Positions 7,315 to 15,716 of a stretch of DNA of 20,280 nt are shown here, piece by piece. The notes beneath the pieces are model-generated. The model saw only the letters and a list, made by a program, of their open reading frames with translations, was not told where the DNA came from and did not search any database. Position numbers and translations under genes: made by a program. The DNA is from Flavobacteriaceae bacterium UBA3478 (GTDB lineage Bacteria; Bacteroidota; Bacteroidia; Flavobacteriales; Flavobacteriaceae). The stretch lies in assembly GCA_002381155.1 (NCBI GenBank), contig DFQX01000010.1:1-20280 (forward strand). The letters are read 5' to 3'. How positions within the stretch are numbered: the first letter of the stretch is position 1; every line of letters begins with the position of its first letter.

Positions 7315-8737
7315 TCGGTCTTCTTATGCGTATTTCTACCCGTCGGTGCGGATGTGGTTCTACTCCAATTAGCGCAGGGTCTTCGGGCAGCTCTCCCTTT
7401 CCTTCGTAAGTTAATCTTGAGGGGTGAATACCTCGAGAGATTAAGTAGTCGTGTAAACGCTTTGCTCGATTTTTCGAAAGCTCTAGATTCACATCGTCTG
7501 GGCCAACCGAATCAGTAAACCCTAATAGGTCATAGCTTTCGATAGGATGTTCAAACATGTACTGAACAATCCTTCTCAACACCTCATTAGATTCAGTGAT
7601 AAATACAAATCCTCCTTTTGCAAAACCTAAGGTTTTGGCCAGTTCATTGATGTCTACTTTCTCGGGAATTTTTGGCTCTGGACACCCTTCGTTGGCTACC
7701 GTTCCGGCAATGTCTGGACACTGATCTTCACTATCAGCGATGGTATCATTATCTCTATCAGCTATCGGACATCCTTTATTTTTAAGTGGCCCGTACTGGT
7801 CTGGGCATGCGTCTTCTGAATCTTTGATCCCGTCGTTATCACTATCAGGACATCCTCCCAATTCTGGTTTTCCGAAAACTTTGGGGCATCTGTCGATAGG
7901 GTCTGAAATACCATCTTCATCAGTATCAGGGCATCCGTTGAGTGCCTCAGGACCTGGCAGGTCCACACATTTGTCAAATCGATCTTCGGTACCGTCTTTA
8001 TCAGTATCAGGGCACCCCATAAATTTTTTAAGCCCCGGTGTATCTGGGCATTGATCGTACGCGTCCCACACTCCATCCTTGTCTCTATCACCCCCCTTTA
8101 AGGCAAACGAAACTCCCAAACTGTGAGAGAAGTAATCGAAAAAGTTTTGACTTAAGGCAGTGTGATAGTCGGTTGCGATATTTAACGAAATATTGGCGCC
8201 TAATTTGAGGCGCAATCCCGCCCCAATTAATGCTTGCGAAGAGGAATCTTCTTCTAACGAAACGAACCCGAGACCAATGGTTGAGTGTAATTGAATCAAA
8301 GCGTATCGAACAAGAACACTTTCTAATCGGCCTTCCAAAGAATTGAATCTTACCGTAGAAATTTCTTGATCTCCGTACTGAGTTAATTTGGAAGAACTGA
8401 TTCTAAGACCGAGGGTGTGTTTTTCTTTTGAGAGATCACCAATTCGATATCCTATTTGCATGTAAGCCGGAACTGAGCCGCTTAAATTGGCCTGTGAAAG
8501 GTCATAAAGCCCATCGAGAAATCCCCCGCTTCGCAGTGACCCGGTCTCTGATCCGTCTTCGGTTAAAGCGGGTCTGAAAGAGGAGAACTGTCCGGCACGA
8601 CCAGCCGCATAACTATTTATGCCAAGACCTCCAAAGCCCAGTTCCCACCTTCGTTGATTAATCTCTTGAGCGTGCAAATCTAAATGTACTACCCAGCCCA
8701 AAAGAACGAATAACCAAATACCAGCTCGAATACGCAT
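7307..8737 (-). CDS. OmpA-family outer-membrane protein with thrombospondin type 3 repeats
   Basis: The protein has 476 residues. A Sec signal peptide covers residues 1-23, with a hydrophobic core at 7-19 and probable cleavage at LHA-Q. Residues 24-215 are rich in alternating polar and nonpolar residues and probably form an outer-membrane beta-barrel. Residues 217-352 hold five Asp-rich thrombospondin type 3 repeats of the form DxDxDGxxDxxDxCP, which should bind calcium. Residues 361-476 are an OmpA C-terminal domain: GFTDSVG with Asp409 and LSKNRA with Arg424 match the residues that bind diaminopimelate in peptidoglycan. It therefore probably ties the outer membrane to the cell wall. The start makes a TAATG overlap with the kbl stop, and the end overlaps addB by 8 bp. 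The ligand or cargo, if any, cannot be read from the sequence. Confidence 0.9.
   Translation of the reverse strand: MRIRAGIWLFVLLGWVVHLDLHAQEINQRRWELGFGGLGINSYAAGRAGQFSSFRPALTEDGSETGSLRSGGFLDGLYDLSQANLSGSVPAYMQIGYRIGDLSKEKHTLGLRISSSKLTQYGDQEISTVRFNSLEGRLESVLVRYALIQLHSTIGLGFVSLEEDSSSQALIGAGLRLKLGANISLNIATDYHTALSQNFFDYFSHSLGVSFALKGGDRDKDGVWDAYDQCPDTPGLKKFMGCPDTDKDGTEDRFDKCVDLPGPEALNGCPDTDEDGISDPIDRCPKVFGKPELGGCPDSDNDGIKDSEDACPDQYGPLKNKGCPIADRDNDTIADSEDQCPDIAGTVANEGCPEPKIPEKVDINELAKTLGFAKGGFVFITESNEVLRRIVQYMFEHPIESYDLLGFTDSVGPDDVNLELSKNRAKRLHDYLISRGIHPSRLTYEGKGELPEDPALIGVEPHPHRRVEIRIRRPND
7682..8089 (-). repeat. Tandem thrombospondin type 3 repeat region within the OmpA-family gene
   Basis: Codons 217-352 encode five units, each a calcium-binding Asp ladder (DRDKDGVWDAYDQCPD, DTDKDG, DTDEDG, DSDNDG, ADRDND) followed by a Pro/Gly linker ending in GCP. 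The spacing is about 26-30 residues, and each linker is flanked by a Cys pair that can bridge neighbouring units. At DNA level the units share the complement of GATACTGATxxxGATGG-like blocks but have diverged, so this is not a recent expansion. Confidence 0.88.
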
Positions 8738-9933
8738 TAAATGACCTTTAGTTCTTTACCTACCCTGACAAATGCGGCGATCGCTTGGTCTAGGTGCTCT
8801 TTGGTGTGAGCAGCCGATAGTTGCACGCGAATTCTAGCCTTGCCTTTAGGAACTACAGGAAAGAAAAATCCAATTACATAAATTCCTTCTTCGAGTAATT
8901 TGGCAGCCATTTCTTGTGCTTTAACCGCATCATAAAGCATAATGGGCACGATGGCAGATTCTCCATCGATAAAATCAAATCCAGCCTCTCTAATTCCCTT
9001 TTTGAAATAAGCAGTGTTATCGGCTAATTGATCTCTTAGAGAAGTATCTTTTCGAAGTAATTCAAATACCTTAATTGAAGCTCCAACGATTGCAGGTGCA
9101 AGAGAGTTTGAGAATAAATAGGGTCTAGAGCGTTGACGGAGAATTTCGATGACTTCTTTTTTGCCTGTGGTGTATCCGCCCATGGCTCCACCTAGCGCCT
9201 TTCCTAAGGTTCCAGTAATAATATCTACACGGCCCAAGACGTTTTTGGCTTCGGGTGTTCCCAGCCCTGAGTGACCTATAAAACCAGCAGAATGGCATTC
9301 GTCTATTGCTACTAGAGCCCCGTATTTTTCAGCGAGATCACAGAGCTTGTCAAGAGGAGCAACCAAACCATCCATAGAAAAAACCCCGTCGGTCATAATG
9401 AGAAGATTTCGAGCTCCAGCCTCGGTAGCCTCTTTCAATTTCGCTTCGAGATCTTCCATGTTATTATTCTCATACCTGTAGCGCATGGCTTTACAAAGTC
9501 GAATACCATCGATAATAGATGCGTGATTAAGGCTATCAGAAATGATTGCATCCTCGGGGCCTAATAGCGGCTCGAATAACCCTCCATTCGCATCAAAAGC
9601 AGCTGCGTAAAGAATGGTGTCCTCGGTGTGGTAGAATTTAGCAATCTCTGACTCGAGTTGTTTGTGAATATCCTGGGTGCCGCAAATAAAACGAACGGAG
9701 GACATCCCAAATCCGTGAGAATCTAAACTGTCTTTGGCAGCCTGAATTACTTCTGGATGCGCAGACAGCCCCAGGTAATTATTAGCACAAAAATTAAGCA
9801 CCTTGTCTCCGTTTTCTAAAGTGATATCGGCTCCTTGAGGGGAGGCGATAATACGCTCAGATTTGAATAACCCTTCTGCTTTAAGTTCTTCAAGGGTAGT
9901 GGTGAGTTGATTTCTAAACGATTCGGTATACAT
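8737..9933 (-). CDS. kbl: Glycine C-acetyltransferase (2-amino-3-ketobutyrate CoA ligase)
   Basis: This PLP enzyme of the alpha-oxoamine synthase family joins glycine and acetyl-CoA to 2-amino-3-oxobutyrate, or runs in reverse to complete threonine breakdown after threonine dehydrogenase. The length of 398 residues equals E. coli Kbl, and long stretches match it closely (NFCANNYLGL at 47-56, HGFGMSSVRFICGTQD from 73, RQRSRPYLFSNSLAPAIV). PLP contacts are His137 in LNHASI, Asp211 in DECH, His214, and the Schiff-base Lys245 in TGTLGKALGG. This close match argues against serine palmitoyltransferase or the biotin enzyme BioF, which share the fold. It starts 18 bp after addA, and its stop overlaps the ompA start by one base. 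No tdh gene is in the window. Confidence 0.94.
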   Translation of the reverse strand: MYTESFRNQLTTTLEELKAEGLFKSERIIASPQGADITLENGDKVLNFCANNYLGLSAHPEVIQAAKDSLDSHGFGMSSVRFICGTQDIHKQLESEIAKFYHTEDTILYAAAFDANGGLFEPLLGPEDAIISDSLNHASIIDGIRLCKAMRYRYENNNMEDLEAKLKEATEAGARNLLIMTDGVFSMDGLVAPLDKLCDLAEKYGALVAIDECHSAGFIGHSGLGTPEAKNVLGRVDIITGTLGKALGGAMGGYTTGKKEVIEILRQRSRPYLFSNSLAPAIVGASIKVFELLRKDTSLRDQLADNTAYFKKGIREAGFDFIDGESAIVPIMLYDAVKAQEMAAKLLEEGIYVIGFFFPVVPKGKARIRVQLSAAHTKEHLDQAIAAFVRVGKELKVI

Positions 9934-9951
9934 AGCAATGAAATAGTTTAA

Positions 9952-12900
9952 TCAGAATTGAATAATTTCTAGGTCTTCAGCCGAACTTCTAAGATAGACA
10001 ATGATTTTCTTGAATGAATAATTCTCGCCCGCATTAATGATCTCAGAAATTAGCGATTCATACTTGTCGAGCTGCTTTCGGTGTTCGTCCTTTTTCTGCC
10101 CAGTCTTGTAGTCGATAATGGTGCAGCTATTTTCTTCAAATACTACGCGATCTGGGATAGATACGTTACCCTCTTTATCTATTAAAACACCTTCGTTTTT
10201 TGCATTTAAATCCGGCAGATAATAAGATGATAACTGCTCGTGATTAAGAATGTTTTTGGCATTATTGAAGCACCATTCCCTAAGGTCATCAGGGATCTTC
10301 CAAGATGGTGTTGAGTTCAGATTAAAGAGATCCTCTTTGGTATGCACTTCTTCCATGAAGCAGTGAAATGCGTTGCCCAATCGTTGCTCTTCACTTTCTG
10401 AAATCTGGGAAACTACTTTAACAAGGCCTTCTCGAACTAGGCTGAAGGGTTGAAAATTTAATGCCATTGACTTATCAATGCCCTGGTCAGTGTTGTTTTT
10501 TTCTTCTAACTCGCCAGTGACGAAATAAGGCATTCCTCGTTCAAATTTCGGATAGTGGCGCTCAAGGCTATCCGCAAAAAGATTAGAAAACTTCATTGCA
10601 TCTGATGAATCGTCGGGTTCGGTATAAATAAACAGTCCTTTTTCGGCCCTTGTAAGAGCTACATAAAGCATGTTGATTTCGTCGAGTAGCGACTCTGCTT
10701 CTTCTAACTGATAAGCCTGATCAGCGTCTTCTCTGATTGGAGTTAACTCCTTTTTTAGTGGTAAAAGCATCTTCTCCCGGCCTGTGGCATCTGATACGTC
10801 TAGCCAAGCTTGTGGTTGATTGAGTTTGCCCCTGCGTTGCCAAGCAAATGGAAAGAACACTACCTCAAATTCAAGTCCTTTAGATTTGTGAATAGTGACG
10901 ATTTGTACCGCATTTAAGTGTTCGGGTAGCTGGAGCGATTTGTCACTTATTTTATCCCAATATTCGAGGGTGCCAGAAAGTGTCGTAATTGATTTTAGCT
11001 GAAGAGCGTAGAGTTCTTCTAGAAAGGCGCCTACATAGGCTGTGTCCTCCTTTGTCATGGTTAGCGTAGTGGCAAGGGTCGAACAAAAGGCGTGCGCAGT
11101 GGCTGTTTTGAGTTCTTCAATTTTAACCCCATGAGCACGTAAATAGTTCTCAAAACTTTTTGATTGATCAAATCCTTGCAAAGCTTCTTTTAACGCTTGA
11201 TGTTTATCGTTCGTTTCTCTTTCGATGAATCGAGCTAGATCGAAGGCAGCGTCACCATTTTTTGTGTCTACAAAATAACGCATAGCCGCAACTAGGGCTT
11301 GTACGGCAGAATTTGCTCCTAATTTTAAAACATCTGCCGAAACAAAAGGGATGGGGGGTTCCTGAGCGCTCAAATATTCGATGACCTTTGCACCCTCCTT
11401 GTGAGTAGATACGAGAATCGCAAAGTCTTTGTAATGATAGCCTTTATTAAGGCAGTATTGAATATCATCAGACAAGCCTTCGAGATTATCTAATGATTTC
11501 GAATCCTCCTTTTCATTGAATCGGATAGAAACGAGCCCTTTTCCTGTCTTATTTCCTGGTGTTTCTTGGGCGGATGTTTCTCGATAAAGCGTCTGATGTT
11601 CGTTCAATAGCAATCGTTCTGAAATTGCTGTAAACAGATGATTGTTGAACTGTATAATCGCGCCTGAACTGCGAAAGTTGGTCGACAAGTTGATTACCTC
11701 AGCCGGTACGCTGAAAGGGTTATTTCTTGATTGTGCAATATCTAAGAATTGACCAACAGCTCCACCCCGCCATCGATAAATGGCTTGTTTGGCATCCCCA
11801 ACGATAAAAACTAATCCTCGGTCTTCTTCGTAGGCATTTTCGGCGGCTAATGATAACAAGGGTTGAAGGTTGTTCCATTGCAGGCGAGAGGTATCTTGAA
11901 ATTCATCTATAAAAAATGACTCATAGCGTTCCCCTAGGCGTTCATAGATGTAGGGAGCAGACTGGTCGGCTATCGCATTGCTAATCAATCGGTTAAATTC
12001 CGCTATCGGAAGTAGCTTTCGCTCATTTAATACCGATTGGTATAATTCTGATATTTCTTTTAGAAGCGCATAAGGACCTACTTGCGCATCGATAAGTTGT
12101 AGGCGCTTTAGTTCAAAGAGTTTGTTCTGAAGATTGGGATATTCCCTTTCTAATGCCTGTAGAACATGAGCGTCAAAGTCTTTATTCTTCAAGGTAGCCG
12201 TACCATTACTCAGCGCTTTAGTATTGGTATCATTGTAGAGTTTGGTTGCTTCTAGCGAACCTTCGGTCATTGTTTTAAGATGATCCATAATGGTTTTTCT
12301 GTAAGGTTCCCCTTCCTGATCACTCAAAATGAGTCCAAGCAACTCTTGAGCCTTTTCTTGAACCGCTTTTTTATGGACTTCGATTTTTGATGACAACTCC
12401 TTTCTCAAAGGTTGAATTTCAGACTGATTGATAGGGTTTTTTTCAAAAATCGCCGTATTGCCCTCTTTTAGGAGAACATCTTTACTAGCATTTAGAAGGG
12501 TATAGCCAATATCCCAGCTCTTACCCTCTGCGATCTTTTCACGAATGAGTTGAAGTAGAATCTCTTCAATAGCAGAAGCCTTCTCTACCCCTTCGATTAG
12601 TAATTCTATAGCTTCCTTTAAATTTTCTTCTGGGTCTAAGGTTACCTCAAACCCTGGGTTTAAATCAAGATCTAGCGCGAAACTTCGAATGATTCGGTGG
12701 GTGAATGTGTCAATGGTGGTCAACTCGAAATTCGAATAATTATGTAGTATCTCACCGAGGATAGATTGAGACTTTTTTCTAATAAGGGATTCACTCTGAT
12801 TGAGTTCTTCGCTTAGGTCTTTAAGAAGCTGTTCTTTGGTGCTATCCTTTTTCAGTGAAGGATCAGAAAAATACCAAAGACTCTGCAAGATTCGATCCTT

Positions 12901-13065
12901 CATCTCGGCCACTGCTTTATTTGTGAAGGTAATGGCCAATAACTTACGAAAGGGTCGTTGATCCTTAGACTCAAATAACTTTTTGAGGTAGGTTTTTGAT
13001 AGCGCGTAGGTCTTACCTGAACCTGCAGCAGCGTTGTAAAAAAGGAATGAAGACTGAGCTAACAT
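9952..13065 (-). CDS. addA: AddA-like UvrD-family helicase/nuclease
   Basis: This 1037-residue superfamily 1A helicase with a C-terminal RecB-type nuclease is the motor subunit of an AddAB/RecBCD-type end-processing complex. Motifs in order are: Walker A AAAGSGKT with Lys18; Ia ITFTNKAVAEMKDR at about 44-57; II DEFQDT at 387-392; III GDAKQAIYRWRGG starting at Gly423; IV STNFRSS; V IHKSKGLEFE with His726; VI YVALTRAEKG with Arg806; and the nuclease signature IIDYKTGQ with Asp985 and Lys987, preceded by Asp972. It is shorter than Bacillus AddA (about 1230). Its partner addB lies 2.6 kb downstream on the same strand, beyond kbl and ompA. The start is the ATG at 13065, 67 bp from the divergent sod gene. 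Confidence 0.92.
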   Translation of the reverse strand: MLAQSSFLFYNAAAGSGKTYALSKTYLKKLFESKDQRPFRKLLAITFTNKAVAEMKDRILQSLWYFSDPSLKKDSTKEQLLKDLSEELNQSESLIRKKSQSILGEILHNYSNFELTTIDTFTHRIIRSFALDLDLNPGFEVTLDPEENLKEAIELLIEGVEKASAIEEILLQLIREKIAEGKSWDIGYTLLNASKDVLLKEGNTAIFEKNPINQSEIQPLRKELSSKIEVHKKAVQEKAQELLGLILSDQEGEPYRKTIMDHLKTMTEGSLEATKLYNDTNTKALSNGTATLKNKDFDAHVLQALEREYPNLQNKLFELKRLQLIDAQVGPYALLKEISELYQSVLNERKLLPIAEFNRLISNAIADQSAPYIYERLGERYESFFIDEFQDTSRLQWNNLQPLLSLAAENAYEEDRGLVFIVGDAKQAIYRWRGGAVGQFLDIAQSRNNPFSVPAEVINLSTNFRSSGAIIQFNNHLFTAISERLLLNEHQTLYRETSAQETPGNKTGKGLVSIRFNEKEDSKSLDNLEGLSDDIQYCLNKGYHYKDFAILVSTHKEGAKVIEYLSAQEPPIPFVSADVLKLGANSAVQALVAAMRYFVDTKNGDAAFDLARFIERETNDKHQALKEALQGFDQSKSFENYLRAHGVKIEELKTATAHAFCSTLATTLTMTKEDTAYVGAFLEELYALQLKSITTLSGTLEYWDKISDKSLQLPEHLNAVQIVTIHKSKGLEFEVVFFPFAWQRRGKLNQPQAWLDVSDATGREKMLLPLKKELTPIREDADQAYQLEEAESLLDEINMLYVALTRAEKGLFIYTEPDDSSDAMKFSNLFADSLERHYPKFERGMPYFVTGELEEKNNTDQGIDKSMALNFQPFSLVREGLVKVVSQISESEEQRLGNAFHCFMEEVHTKEDLFNLNSTPSWKIPDDLREWCFNNAKNILNHEQLSSYYLPDLNAKNEGVLIDKEGNVSIPDRVVFEENSCTIIDYKTGQKKDEHRKQLDKYESLISEIINAGENYSFKKIIVYLRSSAEDLEIIQF

Positions 13066-13132
13066 GGGCTATATGCAAATTAAACAACTTCGGCGTATAT
13101 TCGTAGTGGTATTAATTTAAAATGAGATTGCT
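13066..13132. promoter_or_regulatory. Divergent addA/sod intergenic region with weak -7-like elements
   Basis: These 67 AT-rich bases must hold the starts of both divergent units unless promoters lie inside the genes. Toward sod, TATATTCG at 13096-13103 matches the Bacteroidota -7 consensus TAnnTTTG at all but one fixed position. Toward addA, the complement of 13076-13083 reads TTAATTTG, also one mismatch, and would give an almost leaderless transcript. No clear -33 TTTG is visible for either. I see no other operator. Confidence 0.3.
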
Positions 13133-13756
13133 ATGGCTTTTGAACTACCAGAATTACCTTACGCTCACGATGCACTTGAACCGCACATTGACACAAAGAC
13201 AATGCAAATTCACCATGGAAAGCACCATGCTGGATATACCGCTAAATTAAATGCAGCAGTTGCTGGAACTGATTTAGAGGGTAAGTCTATTGTAGAAATT
13301 TTACGAGGTTTAGACATGAGCAACGGAGGTCTTCGTAACAACGGAGGCGGATATTTTAACCACAACCTTTTTTGGGAAGTAATGTCGCCTAACGGTGGGG
13401 GTACACCAGAGGGAGAATTAGCTTCGGCAATCAACGATGCCTTCGGATCGTTTGAGGCTTTCAAAGATGCTTTTTCAGCTGCTGCAGCTACTCAATTCGG
13501 ATCTGGATGGGCTTGGTTATGTGTAAACAAGGAGGGAAAACTAGAGGTTTGCTCAACTCCTAATCAAGATAATCCATTGATGCCAGGGGTGAATTGTGAA
13601 GGAACTCCTATCCTCGGCTTAGATGTTTGGGAGCACGCTTATTACCTCAACTATCAAAACAGACGCCCTGATTATATCGAAGCGTTCTTCAATGTAATTA
13701 ATTGGGAGAAAGTAGCTTCTCTTTATTGGAGTGCTGCTGTTGACAAGAAAGCTTAA
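13133..13756 (+). CDS. sodA: Superoxide dismutase, Mn-type (Fe/Mn family)
   Basis: The 207-residue protein converts superoxide to hydrogen peroxide and oxygen, probably as a cytosolic dimer since there is no signal peptide. Metal ligands are His27 in MQIHHGKHH, His77 in YFNHNLFW, and Asp164 and His168 in DVWEHAYYLNY. Residues that usually separate the metal types point to manganese: Gly73 four residues before the second His, and Gln145 in STPNQDNPL, where iron enzymes have a Gln in the first helix segment and Ala/Gly later. A cambialistic enzyme cannot be excluded, since some Bacteroidota members use either metal. The segment RNNGGGYFNH carries an extra aromatic in place of the usual GGHANH. 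The gene is monocistronic, with a strong hairpin 24 bp after its stop. Confidence 0.95.
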   Translation: MAFELPELPYAHDALEPHIDTKTMQIHHGKHHAGYTAKLNAAVAGTDLEGKSIVEILRGLDMSNGGLRNNGGGYFNHNLFWEVMSPNGGGTPEGELASAINDAFGSFEAFKDAFSAAAATQFGSGWAWLCVNKEGKLEVCSTPNQDNPLMPGVNCEGTPILGLDVWEHAYYLNYQNRRPDYIEAFFNVINWEKVASLYWSAAVDKKA

Positions 13757-13779
13757 TTATTGCGTCAATTTCTAGAACT

Positions 13780-13807
13780 AAAAACGCCCTCCTTGGAGGG
13801 CGTTTTT
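13780..13807. terminator. Bidirectional rho-independent terminator between sod and the PurF-like gene
   Basis: AAAAACGCCCTCC (13780-13792) pairs perfectly with GGAGGGCGTTTTT (13795-13807). The core is a GC-rich 8-bp stem closing on a tiny TT/CTTG loop, and it has an A-run on one side and a T-run on the other. It therefore ends in U-runs on both strands. It lies 24 bp after the sod stop and immediately after the stop of the opposing PurF-like gene, so it can end both convergent transcripts. Confidence 0.92.
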
Positions 13808-13809
13808 CA

Positions 13810-15708
13810 TTAATAGGCTCTTTCGCGCTTTCCTTCGTAGAAATTGATGAAGGCGCGGTTGACTACTTTGTTTCCGCCGGGTGTTGGGTAATTTCCGGTA
13901 AAATACCAATCCCCTTTGTTTTTAGGACAGGCTTTGTGAAGCTCTTCGATTTTTTGAAAGATAATTTCAACAGGAGCCCCCATACCTTCAGGAATGAGTA
14001 GTTCAGCGATTTTCTTTGAAACTTCTTCGTCTGTAAACGGTTCGTAAAGCCTTTGTACATGATTTACGATATCCGTCTTATCTAGCTTGGCACTTGACAG
14101 GCAGTCTTTGTAGATGTCATCGATAATCGATTCTGTACCTCGGTCTTTATGAAGTGCAACTGCCGCTCTAAAGGCAATAAAATCTTCTAATCGGGCCATA
14201 TCGATACCGTAGCAGTCAGGGTAACGTATTTGTGGGGCCGAAGAAACGACGACAATCTTTTTAGGATGCAGACGGTCAAGCATTCTAAGTATCGACTTCT
14301 TAAGCGTGGTGCCTCGAACAATACTGTCATCAATGATGACTAGATGATCAGTTTCTTTTACCGAACCGTAAGAGATATCGTAAACGTGAGCCACTAAGTC
14401 GTCACGACTACTATCCTGTGTAATGAAAGTTCTGAGCTTTGCATCTTTGATAGCAACCTTTTCTATTCTAGGTCTTACATTGAGAATTTCATTCAATTCT
14501 TCCTCACTCATTCGTGTCTTTCTCGACAAAATCTGTTCCTGTTTTAATCGATTCATATGAGTTTGAGCCTCTCCGATAAGTCCCATAAACGAAATCTCAG
14601 CCGTATTTGGGATGTAAGAGAATACAGAATTCTGGATATCTCCATCGATTGCTTTTAATACCTCAGGAAAAACGTAACGACCTAAGGCCTTTCGTTCTTG
14701 GTAGATTTCTTTGTCGCTTCCTCTTGAGAAATAGATTCGTTCAAAAGAACAAGCCTTCTTTTCTAGGGGTTCAAGAATTTGAGAGGTAAAATGCTCCCCC
14801 GATTTTTTTATGATCAAAGCTTCCCCTGGCTCAATTTCTGTGATTGATTCGAAAGGAACATTAAATACGGTTTGTATGGCTGGACGCTCTGAGGCTACCA
14901 CCACGATTTCGTCATCTGCGTATTTATAAGCGGGACGTATCCCCGCTGGGTCTCTTAGAACAAAGGCATCTCCGTGACCGATAAGACCTGCCATTGCGTA
15001 TCCTCCGTCCCAATTTTTTGCAGATTTTCTTAGGATTCTGGCAACATCTAATCGTTGTGCGATGATCTCAGAAGCCGCATGTTTGTCATAGCCTTCTTTT
15101 TTCGCCTCTTTATAGTGTTTCGCTACGGCGTCATCTAAGAAATGACCAATACGCTCCATAACCGTGACCGTATCTGCCATGGCTTTCGGATGCTGCCCAA
15201 TTTGAACTAATTCTTCAAAGAGATCTTGAACATTGGTCATGTTGAAATTTCCTGCAACAATTAAATTGCGGTGCATCCAATTGTTCTGACGTAGAAATGG
15301 ATGGACGCTTTCAATACTGTTTTTACCGAAGGTCCCGTAACGAACATGGCCTAACATTAATTCTCCGAGGTAGGGAACATTCTTCTTTAGATAGTCTAAG
15401 TCTTTTACCTGATCTCCTGCTTTTTCTAATTCACTTGCTATTCGACCATTGATCTGGTCAAAAATATCTTGTATCGGTTGTTTCTCTGCTGATCGAACAC
15501 GTGCGATGTAGCGTTCCCCAGGTTTCATATCAAACTTGATTGCAGCAAGGCCAGCACCATCTTGTCCTCGATTGTGCTGCTTCTCCATCATCAAATACAT
15601 TTTGCTTATCCCATAGAAAGGAGTGCCGTATTTTTCTTGATAATAGCTAAGCGGTTTAAGTAATCTTACAAGGGCAATTCCGCATTCGTGTTTGATAGCG
15701 TCACTCAT
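13810..15708 (-). CDS. Long PurF-like amidophosphoribosyltransferase paralogue
   Basis: The 632-residue protein joins a class II glutamine amidotransferase domain (about 9-330) to a type I phosphoribosyltransferase domain (about 330-520). Cys9 in HECGIAL is the expected nucleophile after removal of a short leader, as in Bacillus PurF. GHVRYGT (120-126) and Asp179 are also conserved. The PRPP loop IIDDSIVRGTT (458-468) and the SFERIYFSRG segment (321-330) are intact. It differs from the usual 470-510-residue PurF by extra segments near 78-112, 195-232 and 383-440 and a long C-terminal tail. The oxyanion-hole Asn-Gly appears as Ala152-Gly153 (VAGNFNMTN). Long PurF paralogues of this kind are known in Bacteroidota and are usually annotated as amidophosphoribosyltransferase, without, to my knowledge, a proven reaction. 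It starts 8 bp after the kinase gene. The canonical role in purine synthesis is possible but not secure. Confidence 0.82.
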   Translation of the reverse strand: MSDAIKHECGIALVRLLKPLSYYQEKYGTPFYGISKMYLMMEKQHNRGQDGAGLAAIKFDMKPGERYIARVRSAEKQPIQDIFDQINGRIASELEKAGDQVKDLDYLKKNVPYLGELMLGHVRYGTFGKNSIESVHPFLRQNNWMHRNLIVAGNFNMTNVQDLFEELVQIGQHPKAMADTVTVMERIGHFLDDAVAKHYKEAKKEGYDKHAASEIIAQRLDVARILRKSAKNWDGGYAMAGLIGHGDAFVLRDPAGIRPAYKYADDEIVVVASERPAIQTVFNVPFESITEIEPGEALIIKKSGEHFTSQILEPLEKKACSFERIYFSRGSDKEIYQERKALGRYVFPEVLKAIDGDIQNSVFSYIPNTAEISFMGLIGEAQTHMNRLKQEQILSRKTRMSEEELNEILNVRPRIEKVAIKDAKLRTFITQDSSRDDLVAHVYDISYGSVKETDHLVIIDDSIVRGTTLKKSILRMLDRLHPKKIVVVSSAPQIRYPDCYGIDMARLEDFIAFRAAVALHKDRGTESIIDDIYKDCLSSAKLDKTDIVNHVQRLYEPFTDEEVSKKIAELLIPEGMGAPVEIIFQKIEELHKACPKNKGDWYFTGNYPTPGGNKVVNRAFINFYEGKRERAY

Positions 15709-15716
15709 AATGAGGG

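Noticed and set aside
7740..8091. Open frames on both strands across the TSP3 repeat region
   Set aside because: They arise from the repetitive Asp-rich DNA of the OmpA-family gene; their translations are low-complexity Ser/Gly/Pro or Thr/Lys-rich and match no family I know.
8737..9933. Serine palmitoyltransferase for sphingolipid synthesis
   Set aside because: Long stretches and exact length match E. coli Kbl rather than Spt, although sphingolipids are common in Bacteroidota.
4654..13065. A new anti-phage defence island built on the helicase and nuclease genes
   Set aside because: Motif order in both large proteins matches housekeeping AddAB; the neighbours are metabolic and envelope genes, and there are no mobile or toxin-like genes.
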